Source: Sebaldella termitidis ATCC 33386 (GTDB lineage: Bacteria > Fusobacteriota > Fusobacteriia > Fusobacteriales > Leptotrichiaceae). From it: a stretch of DNA of 64,000 nucleotides. The translations under genes were made by a program, and so were the position numbers. Shown here piece by piece: positions 1 to 7,703 of the stretch. The stretch covers positions 744,001-808,000 of the forward strand of contig NC_013517.1 in NCBI RefSeq assembly GCF_000024405.1. Reading direction: 5' to 3'. Position 1 is the stretch's first letter. The number at the start of each line of letters is the position of its first letter. The notes under the pieces are model-generated. The model was not told the origin of the DNA. It saw only the letters and a list, made by a program, of their open reading frames with translations, and did not search any database.

Positions 1-126
1 AACCAGATAACGGCAAGACTGACGCTGAATCAGGAGGAAAGTCTGAGCCTGAAGGAGAGCGGAATATTTAAAATAGATATGGAAAAATGTCATTTATTTG
101 ACAGAGATACTGAAGAAGCTATTTAA
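1..126 (+). CDS. ABC transporter ATP-binding protein (MsmX/UgpC type), C-terminal fragment
   Basis: Only the last 41 codons lie in the window; the start is upstream. The reading frame from base 1 ends at TAA 124-126. The tail reads ...KCHLFDRDTEEAI, which resembles the end of the TOBE/regulatory domain of MalK/UgpC/MsmX ATPases, where a 'hlFD.eT' ending is common. These ATPases energise carbohydrate importers and one is often shared by several. Neither ABC importer in this window (5431-8609 and 29280-32404) has an ATPase gene beside it, so this is a natural candidate to serve one or both. The Walker motifs cannot be seen, so the assignment rests on the C-terminus and on context. Confidence 0.7.
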   Translation, partial: NQITARLTLNQEESLSLKESGIFKIDMEKCHLFDRDTEEAI

Positions 127-146
127 CGATTTTAGGAGGATAATAA

Positions 147-1550
147 ATGAAACAGTTTATGGACGAAAACTTTTTGCTAAAAAATGATGTGGCAGTGGAG
201 CTGTATAATAAATATGCCAAAGATATGCCGATAATTGATTATCACTGTCATTTGAGCCCGCAGGAAATAGCTGAGAATAAAAGATATAAAAATATTACTG
301 AATTATGGCTCGGAGGAGATCATTACAAATGGAGAGCAATGAGAATCAATGGCGTAGGAGAGGAATATATAACAGGAACAAAAGATGATAAGGAAAAATT
401 CATAAAATGGGCGGAAACAATTGAAAACTGTATTGGAAATCCATTGTATCACTGGACACACCTTGAATTAAAGAGATATTTCGGTATAGATGAAGTACTG
501 GGGAGCAAAACAGCGGAAGATATATGGGAAAGAGCCAATAAAATAATACAGAGTGACAGTTTTACGGCAAAAGAAATAATAAAAAAATCAAATGTAGAGA
601 TAATATGTACTACTGATGATCCGGCAGATGACTTAAAATATCACAAGGCGATAAAAGAAGACAAGGATTTTCCCGTAAAAGTATTTCCTGCATTCAGACC
701 TGACAGAGCTATAAATATTGAAAAAGAAGATTTTGTTACATGGCTTGGTCTTCTTGAAAAAGCGGTAGGAAAAAAAATAAATGATATTAACGGACTTTTA
801 AGTGCATTAGTAGAAAGAATCGAATATTTTCACGAGGCAGGATGCAGACTTTCGGATCATGCTCTGGAGCCTGTTATGTTCAGACATGGTAATATAAGCG
901 AGATGGATGCGGTATTTAAAAAGGCACTATTAAAAGAAAGCTTCAGCGAATCTGATCTGACGCTTTATAAAGGGCAGTTAATGCTGTTTCTCGGGAAAGA
1001 GTATGCTAAAAGAGGATGGACTATGCAGATACATACAGGAACAATGAGAAATAATAATACAAAGATGTTCCGACAGCTGGGGCCTGATACCGGATTTGAC
1101 GCTGTGGGGGATTACAGCTGTGCAAAAGCTCTTTCAGATTTGCTGAACAATCTTGACTATAATGATAAGCTTCCAAAAACAATACTGTATTGTCTGAACC
1201 CTAATGATAATTTTGTATTGGGGACCTTGCTGGGTTGCTTTCAGGACGGAAAAACTCCGGGAAAAATTCAGTTTGGCTCGGCATGGTGGTTTAATGACCA
1301 AAAAGAAGGAATGATAACACAGATGACAGATCTTGCCAATCTGGGGCTTCTTCCAAGATTCGTGGGAATGCTTACGGATTCCAGAAGCTTTTTATCATAC
1401 ACAAGACATGAGTATTTCAGAAGAATTTTATGCAATCTTATCGGCGAATGGGTAACGGACGGGGAATTTCCTTATGATACCGAGCTTCTGGGGAATATTG
1501 TGCAAAATATAAGCTATACAAATGCAAAAAATTATTTCGGACTTATATAA
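147..1550 (+). CDS. uxaC: Glucuronate/galacturonate isomerase (uronate isomerase)
   Basis: This enzyme interconverts D-galacturonate and D-tagaturonate (or D-glucuronate and D-fructuronate), the first step of bacterial uronate catabolism in the cytoplasm. The 467-aa length is normal for UxaC. The amidohydrolase-type barrel begins with the metal-binding HxH at H33 and H35 in DYHCHLSP, and the family-typical MQIHTGTMRNNN and LTDSRSFLSYTRHEYFRR blocks follow. The ATG at 147 has an AGGAGGA ribosome-binding site just upstream. The gene lies 20 bp after the ABC ATPase stop, so the two are probably co-transcribed. UxaB for the next step is at 10221. Altronate dehydratase and the KDG enzymes are not in the window. 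Confidence 0.96.
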   Translation: MKQFMDENFLLKNDVAVELYNKYAKDMPIIDYHCHLSPQEIAENKRYKNITELWLGGDHYKWRAMRINGVGEEYITGTKDDKEKFIKWAETIENCIGNPLYHWTHLELKRYFGIDEVLGSKTAEDIWERANKIIQSDSFTAKEIIKKSNVEIICTTDDPADDLKYHKAIKEDKDFPVKVFPAFRPDRAINIEKEDFVTWLGLLEKAVGKKINDINGLLSALVERIEYFHEAGCRLSDHALEPVMFRHGNISEMDAVFKKALLKESFSESDLTLYKGQLMLFLGKEYAKRGWTMQIHTGTMRNNNTKMFRQLGPDTGFDAVGDYSCAKALSDLLNNLDYNDKLPKTILYCLNPNDNFVLGTLLGCFQDGKTPGKIQFGSAWWFNDQKEGMITQMTDLANLGLLPRFVGMLTDSRSFLSYTRHEYFRRILCNLIGEWVTDGEFPYDTELLGNIVQNISYTNAKNYFGLI

Positions 1551-1598
1551 AAAAGGATAGATACTAAAAATCCGGGGGAATATGTACAAATAAGAGAA

Positions 1599-1627
1599 TT
1601 GAAATATAAGAAAAAATATAATATAAT
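1599..1627 (+). promoter_or_regulatory. Promoter of the GntR regulator gene
   Basis: TTGAAA (1599-1604), a 17-bp spacer and TATAAT (1622-1627) precede the GntR gene. The predicted start near 1634 gives a leader of about 28 nt. It suggests the regulator can be transcribed independently of uxaC. Confidence 0.6.
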
Positions 1628-1661
1628 ATAATATATTTACAAATATATTTAAAGGTGGAAG

Positions 1662-2312
1662 ATGATGGATACAAATAATTTGAAAATAAAGGCATATAAT
1701 TATATCAAAAATAAGATAATTTCCGGAGTGTACCCCCCTAATCAAAAGATAGAGGAAAGTGAAATATCAAATGAGCTGAATTTTAGCAGGACACCAATTA
1801 GAGAAGCCATAAATACGCTTAAGGATGAAGGCTGGATAACTATAATACCCAGAAAAGGGATATTTGTAAGCGAGATATCATTAAAAGACATCAATGATAT
1901 TTTTCAGGTAAGAGAAACTATAGAACCTATAATATTAAGGCTTGCTTTTGAAAATCTGAATACACAGGAGCTGGATGATTTTGAAAAGGCCTTTAAGAAA
2001 TATGATAAGTCAAAAGAAATCAATTCTATTGTCCTTGATGAAAAGGATAATGATTTTCATAATTTTATACTGTATGCTTCGAAAAATAAATTTTTGATAA
2101 ATATGATGAGCAATGTATATGAACATAATCAAAGACTGAGAAATATTTCAAAGCAGAAGCTGGAGAAAAGAAAGGAAGCTATACAGGAACATCTGGAGAT
2201 AATAAAGGCTATAAAAGATAAGGATATAGAGAAGGCTGTGGAAAATCTGAGTCTTCATATTATAGAATCCAGAAATAATTTTCTTTCATGTATAGGAAAT
2301 TTGAAAATTTAG
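1662..2312 (+). CDS. GntR-family transcriptional regulator (FCD/FadR subfamily)
   Basis: This 216-aa regulator has an N-terminal GntR winged helix (about residues 5-70), with the signature ISNELNFSRTPIREAINTLKDEGWI and IIPRKGIFVSEIS. An all-helical FCD ligand-binding domain follows (IFQVRETIEPIILRLA..., then ...QEHLEIIKAIKDKDIEKA...). FadR-type GntR proteins commonly sense sugar acids (UxuR and ExuR belong here), which fits the pectin locus. A 20-bp perfect palindrome starts on the base after the stop codon (2313-2332) and is a candidate binding site. ATG 1662 and ATG 1665 are both possible behind AAAGGTGG. The effector is inferred, not seen. Confidence 0.9.
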   Translation: MMDTNNLKIKAYNYIKNKIISGVYPPNQKIEESEISNELNFSRTPIREAINTLKDEGWITIIPRKGIFVSEISLKDINDIFQVRETIEPIILRLAFENLNTQELDDFEKAFKKYDKSKEINSIVLDEKDNDFHNFILYASKNKFLINMMSNVYEHNQRLRNISKQKLEKRKEAIQEHLEIIKAIKDKDIEKAVENLSLHIIESRNNFLSCIGNLKI

Positions 2313-2332
2313 ATGTGTAATATATTACACAT
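2313..2332. promoter_or_regulatory. 20-bp perfect palindrome, candidate GntR operator
   Basis: The half-site ATGTGTAATA is followed directly by its exact reverse complement TATTACACAT. The GT...AC form is typical of GntR-family operators. It sits directly after the GntR gene and about 157 bp upstream of the -35 of the GH4 gene promoter. Two further nested inverted repeats lie downstream: GCAGACAA 2340-2347 with TTGTCTGC 2409-2416, and TATTTTTATA 2356-2365 with TATAAAAATA 2377-2386. Confidence 0.5.
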
Positions 2333-2446
2333 GATTTCAGCAGACAAAATTTCCATATTTTTATATATTTTATTATTATAAAAATACTCCTAGTATATTT
2401 GAAAAAAATTGTCTGCGGCAAAAGTGCTAAATAATTATATTGATAT

Positions 2447-2476
2447 AAAATACCTGATTGATCAGGTATTTTTTTT
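2447..2476 (+). terminator. Rho-independent terminator after the GntR gene
   Basis: The stem AAAATACCTG / CAGGTATTTT with loop ATTGAT is followed by a run of T. It separates the uxaC-gntR unit from the next promoter, which begins 12 bp downstream. Confidence 0.85.
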
Positions 2477-2488
2477 ACATATTGTATA

Positions 2489-2517
2489 TTGACTTTTTTT
2501 AAAAAACGAGGTATATA
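2489..2517 (+). promoter_or_regulatory. Promoter of the GH4 alpha-galacturonidase gene
   Basis: TTGACT (2489-2494), a 17-bp spacer and TATATA (2512-2517). The spacer ends in AAAAAACGAGG, a sequence that also precedes the -10 of both porin promoters (11655-11682 and 13088-13115). The predicted leader is about 55 nt. The promoter overlaps the upstream part of the long ORF, so the real start must be ATG 2579. Confidence 0.75.
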
Positions 2518-2578
2518 TTTAGTAATATATTTCAAAATATATTATGAAAATAATTTGAATTTATATCAGGAGGGAAAA

Positions 2579-3937
2579 ATGGAATATAATGAAGAACTCA
2601 CAAAAGTAAGTAAGATCAACATAGCATATATCGGAGGAGGTTCTCATAACTGGGCCAGAATTTTTATGAATGATATTTCCCAGGATAATGATATAAGCGG
2701 TGAAGTCAGGCTGTATGATATAGATTTTCAGGCGGCAAAAGCCAATGAAATGATAGGAAATAAAACTTCCGACAGATGGGAATATAAAGCCGTGGAAAAG
2801 GCGGAAGAAGCCCTTACAGATGCAGACTTCGTTTTTATATCAATATTACCGGGAAGCTTTGAAGAGATGAAAATAGATGTTCATATGCCTGAAAAATACG
2901 GGATATACCAGTCAGTAGGAGATACTGTGGGTATAGGCGGAATATTCAGATCATGGAGAACAGTTCCGATGATAGCCGAAATAGCCGAGAACATAAAAAA
3001 ATATTGTCCTGAGGCATGGGTAGTGAATTTTACCAATCCTATGAGCAACTGTATAAAAACATTATATGAAGTATTTCCTGAAATAAAAGCTTACGGGTGC
3101 TGTCATGAAGTATTCGGCACACAAAAGCTTCTGAAAGCTGCCCTTGAAGAAAAAAAAGGATTAAAAAACATAGATTTCAGAGAGATAATGGTAAATGTAA
3201 AAGGAATAAACCACTTTACATGGATAGACAGAGCTTCTTACAAAGGGATAGATCTGCTGCCGATATACAGAGACTTTGTGGAAGAATGCAAAGAAAGCGG
3301 TTTTCAAAAGGGAGAAAAAAACTGGTTTAATGATCATTTTGTTTCTGCCGAAAGAGTAAAATTCGATTTATTCAGAAAATATAACTGCATAGCAGCTGCC
3401 GGAGACCGTCATCTTGCTGAATTTGTACCAAATGACTGGTATCTTCATGATAATGAAAAGTGGATGTTTAAGCTGACACTTGTAGACTGGCGAATATCTA
3501 ACAGAAAAGAGCTGATAAAGGAAACGGAAGATCTTCTGAGCGGTAAAAAAGAGTTTGAGAAAAAGGAAGATTCCGGTGAAGATTTCGTAAGACAGATAAA
3601 AGGAATACTGGGACTAAAGGATGCGGTAACAAACATAAATATACCGAATTACGGGCAGGTGGAAAATATAGAAAAAGGGGCTATTGTGGAAACAAATGCT
3701 TTTTTTACCACAAACTATGTAAGTCCTATAATGGCCGGAAATGTTGATGACAAAGTACTTGAGCTGATGAAGCCGCATATAGAGAATCAGAGTCTGATAG
3801 TAAAAGCATGTCTTAGCAGAGATAAAGAATTGCTTTATAAGGCATTCCGAAATGATCCGCAGGGAGCTTCACTAAAAGAAGAGGATGCCGGCGCACTTTT
3901 TTCCGAAATGTTTGAAGCTCTGGAAAAGTTTAACTGA
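2579..3937 (+). CDS. lplD: GH4 alpha-galacturonidase, CHEV motif
   Basis: GH4 enzymes use NAD+ and a divalent metal to cleave glycosides by redox-assisted elimination. The N-terminal Rossmann motif is IAYIGGGSHNW (residues 15-25). The nucleotide/substrate block FTNPMSNC is at 151-158, and the metal-site motif C175-H176-E177-V178 is visible. KGINHFTW follows near 209-215. GH4 members with CHEV (rather than the CHSV of alpha-galactosidases or CHG) have been described as alpha-galacturonidases, including Bacillus subtilis LplD, which fits the uronate locus. The start is ATG 2579, behind AGGAGGG, giving 452 aa; the ORF stays open upstream to 2489, but that stretch is promoter. Likely role: releasing galacturonate from short oligogalacturonides in the cytoplasm, as there is no signal peptide. 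Confidence 0.88.
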   Translation: MEYNEELTKVSKINIAYIGGGSHNWARIFMNDISQDNDISGEVRLYDIDFQAAKANEMIGNKTSDRWEYKAVEKAEEALTDADFVFISILPGSFEEMKIDVHMPEKYGIYQSVGDTVGIGGIFRSWRTVPMIAEIAENIKKYCPEAWVVNFTNPMSNCIKTLYEVFPEIKAYGCCHEVFGTQKLLKAALEEKKGLKNIDFREIMVNVKGINHFTWIDRASYKGIDLLPIYRDFVEECKESGFQKGEKNWFNDHFVSAERVKFDLFRKYNCIAAAGDRHLAEFVPNDWYLHDNEKWMFKLTLVDWRISNRKELIKETEDLLSGKKEFEKKEDSGEDFVRQIKGILGLKDAVTNINIPNYGQVENIEKGAIVETNAFFTTNYVSPIMAGNVDDKVLELMKPHIENQSLIVKACLSRDKELLYKAFRNDPQGASLKEEDAGALFSEMFEALEKFN

Positions 3938-4293
3938 TCAGCAAAAAAATGAATATCTGAAAAGTTTTTCGCAGTTACTGTATTTTCTATCGGGGTATCA
4001 CCCGTTTATATAGAAAAAAATTCATATTTCTCAAGTTGTAAGCTTGTAAATACCCAAATTTAAAAGTATATTTATTTGAGTTTTTAATTGCCATATTACA
4101 AAATTTGGGTATTACAGCTTTTCAAAGTAATGTGATTTTTTTAATAAAATTATGTAAAAAACTGTACATGATTTTATCAATTTAATTCTAAAAAACTGAT
4201 TACATAAAAGGGTTTAGAGAAATAATCAAATTATCAGTTTAGTTATATGAAAATTTTTAAGATATATATGAAAAAATATAAAAGGAGCTGGAA
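3938..4293. other. 356-bp intergenic region with two inverted repeats
   Basis: No gene is seen here. It holds a long imperfect inverted repeat (left arm 4040-4061, right arm 4101-4120; core AATACCCAAATTT-type arms, 39-bp spacer) and a shorter one (AAACTGAT 4193-4200 with ATCAGTTT 4233-4240). Neither is followed by a T-run, so they look regulatory rather than terminating. I could not place a convincing promoter for the GH105 gene. Confidence 0.55.
4040..4120. repeat. Long imperfect inverted repeat upstream of the GH105 gene
   Basis: The left arm (4040-4061, AAGCTTGTAAATACCCAAATTT in two parts) matches the reverse complement of the right arm (4101-4120) except for two one-base gaps. The arms are separated by 39 bp. 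In RNA this would be a stem of about 20 bp with a large loop. In DNA it could present two copies of a protein-binding site in opposite orientation. Confidence 0.6.
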
Positions 4294-5382
4294 ATGTTAG
4301 AAAATTTTGTTAAACAGATAATGGAAAATTTTAGTTTTTATAAAGAAAGCTGGAATTATGAGGATGGATGCATATATACAGGTATTATGGATATGTATAA
4401 TGCGACCGGTGATGAAAAATATTATGATTTCGTTTTTGACAATATAAAAAAATGGATAGGTAAAGACGGAAAAATAAGAAATTATGAAATTTCCGAATAT
4501 AATATTGATAATTTGAATTCAGGAAAAGTCCTGTTTTCAATATATAGCAGAACAAAGGAAAAAAAATACGAAACAGCAATAAAAGAACTTTATGAACAGG
4601 TAATGACACATCCGAGAACACTTGAGAAGAATTTCTGGCATAAAAAAATATATCCGAATCAGGTATGGCTTGACGGTCTGTATATGGCTCTTCCGTTTTA
4701 TCTGGAATATGAAAATGTATTTAACAGCAGAAAGAGTTATGATGATATATACAATCAGATATTAAATGTAGAAAAATATATGAAAGACGGGAAAACAGGT
4801 CTTTACTACCATGGCTATGATGAATCGAGAGAAGAAAGATGGGCTGATTCCGAAACAGGACTTTCACAGAATTTCTGGTCAAGAGCAATGGGCTGGTATG
4901 TAATGGCTTTAATAGATGTACTTGAAATAACTGATGATAAATATGAAAAAAAGGAAAAAGTAAAGGAGGTATTCAGAAAGGCAGCAGATGCACTTTTAAA
5001 TTTTCAGGATAAAGAAAACGGGATGTGGTATCAGGTAATAAACAAGGGAGATAATCCGAAAAACTATGCAGAAACTTCCGGAACACTTATGATAGCATAC
5101 TCTATACTAAAGGGATGCCGTCTGGGAATTTTGGATGACGGATATAGAAAATCCGGTGAGAAGGCTTTTTACGGAACTATGAAAAAATACCTTTCGGAGA
5201 AAGACGGAAAAATAATTCTCGGCGGTATATGCGGAGTAGCTGGACTGGGTAATGACCCGTACAGAGACGGAAGCGAAGAATATTATTATTCAGAAAGGCT
5301 TATATCGAATGATGCCAAAGGAACAGGACCGTTTCTTATGGCTTACAGCGAGATAATACAAAATCAGAATATAACAAAATAA
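4294..5382 (+). CDS. GH105 unsaturated rhamnogalacturonyl/galacturonyl hydrolase (YteR/YesR type)
   Basis: GH105 enzymes remove the 4,5-unsaturated uronic acid left at the non-reducing end of pectin fragments by lyases. The 362-aa length matches the family. The (alpha/alpha)6 barrel motifs are VWLDGLYMALPF (catalytic Asp about D127), the segment TGLSQNFWSRAMGWYVMAL, and the C-terminal NDPYRDGSEEYYYSERLISNDAKGTGPF. There is no signal peptide, so it acts in the cytoplasm on imported oligomers. The ATG at 4294 follows AAAAGGAGC. The ABC importer lipoprotein begins 48 bp downstream. Its presence implies that lyase-derived pectin fragments are imported, although no lyase gene is in this window. 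Confidence 0.93.
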   Translation: MLENFVKQIMENFSFYKESWNYEDGCIYTGIMDMYNATGDEKYYDFVFDNIKKWIGKDGKIRNYEISEYNIDNLNSGKVLFSIYSRTKEKKYETAIKELYEQVMTHPRTLEKNFWHKKIYPNQVWLDGLYMALPFYLEYENVFNSRKSYDDIYNQILNVEKYMKDGKTGLYYHGYDESREERWADSETGLSQNFWSRAMGWYVMALIDVLEITDDKYEKKEKVKEVFRKAADALLNFQDKENGMWYQVINKGDNPKNYAETSGTLMIAYSILKGCRLGILDDGYRKSGEKAFYGTMKKYLSEKDGKIILGGICGVAGLGNDPYRDGSEEYYYSERLISNDAKGTGPFLMAYSEIIQNQNITK

Positions 5383-5430
5383 ATTTGAATCAAAAAATAA
5401 ATTTGAGAAAATAAAATTCAGGAGGAAAAT

Positions 5431-6732
5431 ATGAAAAAAATATTTATGTTATTAATGACATTTTTATTAATGATAAGCTGCGGCGGAGATAAAAAATCAG
5501 GCGGAGACGCAGGAGGAGACGGAAAAGAAGTAACCTTGAGATTTTCATGGTGGGGTGGAGATGAAAGACATGAAAAAACTCTGCAGGTAATAAAACTCTT
5601 CGAGGAAAAGAATCCAGGAGTAAAAATTAAGGCTGAATATTCTGGATGGACAGGACATTATGAGAAAATAACTACTCAGATGGCCGGAGGAACAGCAGCA
5701 GACATTATGCAGGTAAATCATAACTGGCTGGATGCTTTCTCCAAAGACGGAAACGGATACTACGACTTAAACCAGATGGCTGAACAGCTGCACTTAGATA
5801 ACTATTCAAAGGAAGAACTGGCAAAAACTACAATAGACGGAAAATTAAATGCTATTCCCGTGGGAATAACTGCAAAAGAATTTTATTATAATTCTAATAC
5901 ATTTCAAAAAGCCGGACTGGAAATTCCAAAAACTTGGGATGAGCTTTTTAACGCAGGAAAAGTATTTAAGGAAAAATTAGGGGATGATTACTATCCAATG
6001 CAGGCAAATGCAGAGTATGCATTTCAGACAATGCTTTACTATCTGGAGCAGAAAACAGGAAAACCGTTTATTAATGATCAGAAGCAAATCAACTATACAG
6101 AAGAGGAGCTTACAGAGGGTATGAAGTTTTTTGAAAGACTTGTAAGCGAACATGTATTGGTTCCGTTACCTGTAAAATTATCAGCAGGAAATGTACCTTT
6201 GAATGAAGATGTAAACTGGATAAAAGGAAAATATGCGGGAGTTTATGAGTGGGACAGTTCTGTAGAAAAATATCAGGGAACACTTGAAGAAGGTCAGCAG
6301 CTGGTAGTAGGGGAATTTCCTACACTTGACGGAGCAGCTAAAGAAAATGCAGCTTTAGTAAAAGTTTCACTGGCTTTTGCGATAAACAAGAAATCAAAGA
6401 ATCCGGAAATGGCGGCAAAATTCATAGACTTTATGCTTAATGATCCTGAGGCAGTGGAAATACTGGGGCTTTCAAGAGGGATACCTTCAAGTAAGGCTGC
6501 ACAGGATGTATTAAAAGGTAAGGATATGTTAAAAGGTCTTTCATACGAAGGATACTTAAAAATGCAGGCAAGTCAGGGATTTGGTCTTTCGACTCTTGTA
6601 GAACACAGTAAATTTAAGGAGCTTTACAATTCTACATTTGAAGAATTAGGATATGGAAAAATAACTGCGGAACAGGCAGCAAAAAAATTATTAACTGACG
6701 GAAATGATATATTAGCCAGTATAACAAGATAA
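5431..6732 (+). CDS. ABC transporter sugar-binding lipoprotein (pectin oligosaccharide importer)
   Basis: This is a family 1 extracellular solute-binding protein of 433 aa. The N-terminus is a lipoprotein signal (MKKIFMLLMTFLLMISC, lipobox LMISC with acylated Cys17), followed by a Gly/Asp-rich linker. The mature protein starts RFSWWGGDERHEKTLQVIKLFEEKNPGV..., typical of carbohydrate-binding proteins. It should be tethered in the periplasm and deliver ligand to the permeases at 6821 and 7704. Context (GH105 upstream, GH28 downstream) points to oligogalacturonides or rhamnogalacturonides. A strong hairpin at 6744-6781 lies between this gene and the permeases and may raise its mRNA level above theirs. 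Confidence 0.93.
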   Translation: MKKIFMLLMTFLLMISCGGDKKSGGDAGGDGKEVTLRFSWWGGDERHEKTLQVIKLFEEKNPGVKIKAEYSGWTGHYEKITTQMAGGTAADIMQVNHNWLDAFSKDGNGYYDLNQMAEQLHLDNYSKEELAKTTIDGKLNAIPVGITAKEFYYNSNTFQKAGLEIPKTWDELFNAGKVFKEKLGDDYYPMQANAEYAFQTMLYYLEQKTGKPFINDQKQINYTEEELTEGMKFFERLVSEHVLVPLPVKLSAGNVPLNEDVNWIKGKYAGVYEWDSSVEKYQGTLEEGQQLVVGEFPTLDGAAKENAALVKVSLAFAINKKSKNPEMAAKFIDFMLNDPEAVEILGLSRGIPSSKAAQDVLKGKDMLKGLSYEGYLKMQASQGFGLSTLVEHSKFKELYNSTFEELGYGKITAEQAAKKLLTDGNDILASITR

Positions 6733-6743
6733 GATAACAAAAG

Positions 6744-6781
6744 CATACAGGGAAGTCTGCAAATGACAGCTTTCCTGTATG
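6744..6781 (+). other. Intercistronic hairpin between binding-protein and permease genes
   Basis: CATACAGGGAAG (6744-6755) pairs over all 12 positions (one G-U) with CTTTCCTGTATG (6770-6781), with a 14-nt loop. No T-run follows, so it is not a classic terminator. A hairpin in this position (as in malE-malF) is known to protect the upstream binding-protein message and lower permease expression. Confidence 0.75.
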
Positions 6782-6820
6782 GAAAATTTTATAAAGCTAT
6801 ATAAGGAGAGGTGAAATAAG

Positions 6821-7702
6821 ATGAAACTAACTAAAAAGCAGATGGGGATGATCTATCTGACACCTTGGATTATCGGTATTCTGGTATTTAAGCTGGTTCC
6901 GTTTGTATCAACGCTGGTCTTGAGCTTTGCAGATTATGACCTTATTACTGCACCAAGATTTATTGGATTTCAAAATTATATAAAGATATTTACACAGGAT
7001 AAAAAATTTGTTACATCATTAATTGTTACATTTAAGTATGTGTTTTTAACAGTTCCTATAAAACTGGCTTTTGCGTTATTTATAGCATATATACTGAATT
7101 TCAAGCTAAAAGGGGTAAATTTTTTCAGAACGGCTTATTATATTCCTTCTATACTGGGTGGAAATGTGGCTATTGCGGTTTTATGGAGATTTTTATTTGC
7201 AGATACGGGATTAATAAATGTTTTGACAACAAAAGCAGGACTCGGAACCGTAAGCTGGCTCGGAGATCCGTCAACAGCATTGTTTACGCTTACATTGCTG
7301 AGAGTATGGCAGTTTGGTTCCGCTATGGTTATATTTCTGGCTGCATTGAAGAATATACCGGAGACACTTTATGAAGCTGCACAGATAGACGGGGCTTCAA
7401 AGATGAAGATGTTTTTCAGCATAACGATACCGCTTTTGACGCCTGTTATATTTTTTAACTTTATTATGCAGCTGGTACAGGCATTTCAGGAATTTAATGG
7501 TCCGTATATTATTACAAACGGGGGACCGCTGAATTCAACATATCTGTACTCACTGCTTATATACGACAACTCATTTAAATATTTCAGTATGGGTTATGGA
7601 AGTGCGCTTTCATGGATACTCTTTGTAATTATTCTTATATTTACAGCACTTACATTCAAAACTTCAAAACACTGGGTATATTATTCAGACGGGGAGGCAT
7701 AA
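6821..7702 (+). CDS. ABC sugar transporter permease, MalF/UgpA type
   Basis: This 293-aa inner-membrane protein has about six hydrophobic segments, beginning with GMIYLTPWIIGILVFKLVPF. The binding-protein-dependent permease 'EAA' loop that contacts the ATPase reads LYEAAQIDGASKMKMFFSITIPLL (about residues 184-207). It forms the channel with the second permease, which starts one base after this stop codon. AGGAGAGG precedes the ATG at 6821. No ATPase gene follows, so it must borrow one, possibly that at 1-126. Confidence 0.94.
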   Translation: MKLTKKQMGMIYLTPWIIGILVFKLVPFVSTLVLSFADYDLITAPRFIGFQNYIKIFTQDKKFVTSLIVTFKYVFLTVPIKLAFALFIAYILNFKLKGVNFFRTAYYIPSILGGNVAIAVLWRFLFADTGLINVLTTKAGLGTVSWLGDPSTALFTLTLLRVWQFGSAMVIFLAALKNIPETLYEAAQIDGASKMKMFFSITIPLLTPVIFFNFIMQLVQAFQEFNGPYIITNGGPLNSTYLYSLLIYDNSFKYFSMGYGSALSWILFVIILIFTALTFKTSKHWVYYSDGEA

Positions 7703-7703
7703 C

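Noticed and set aside
2489-2578. Upstream extension of the GH4 reading frame
   Set aside because: It contains the -35/-10 promoter and leader; ATG 2579 has a proper ribosome-binding site and gives the family-like N-terminus.
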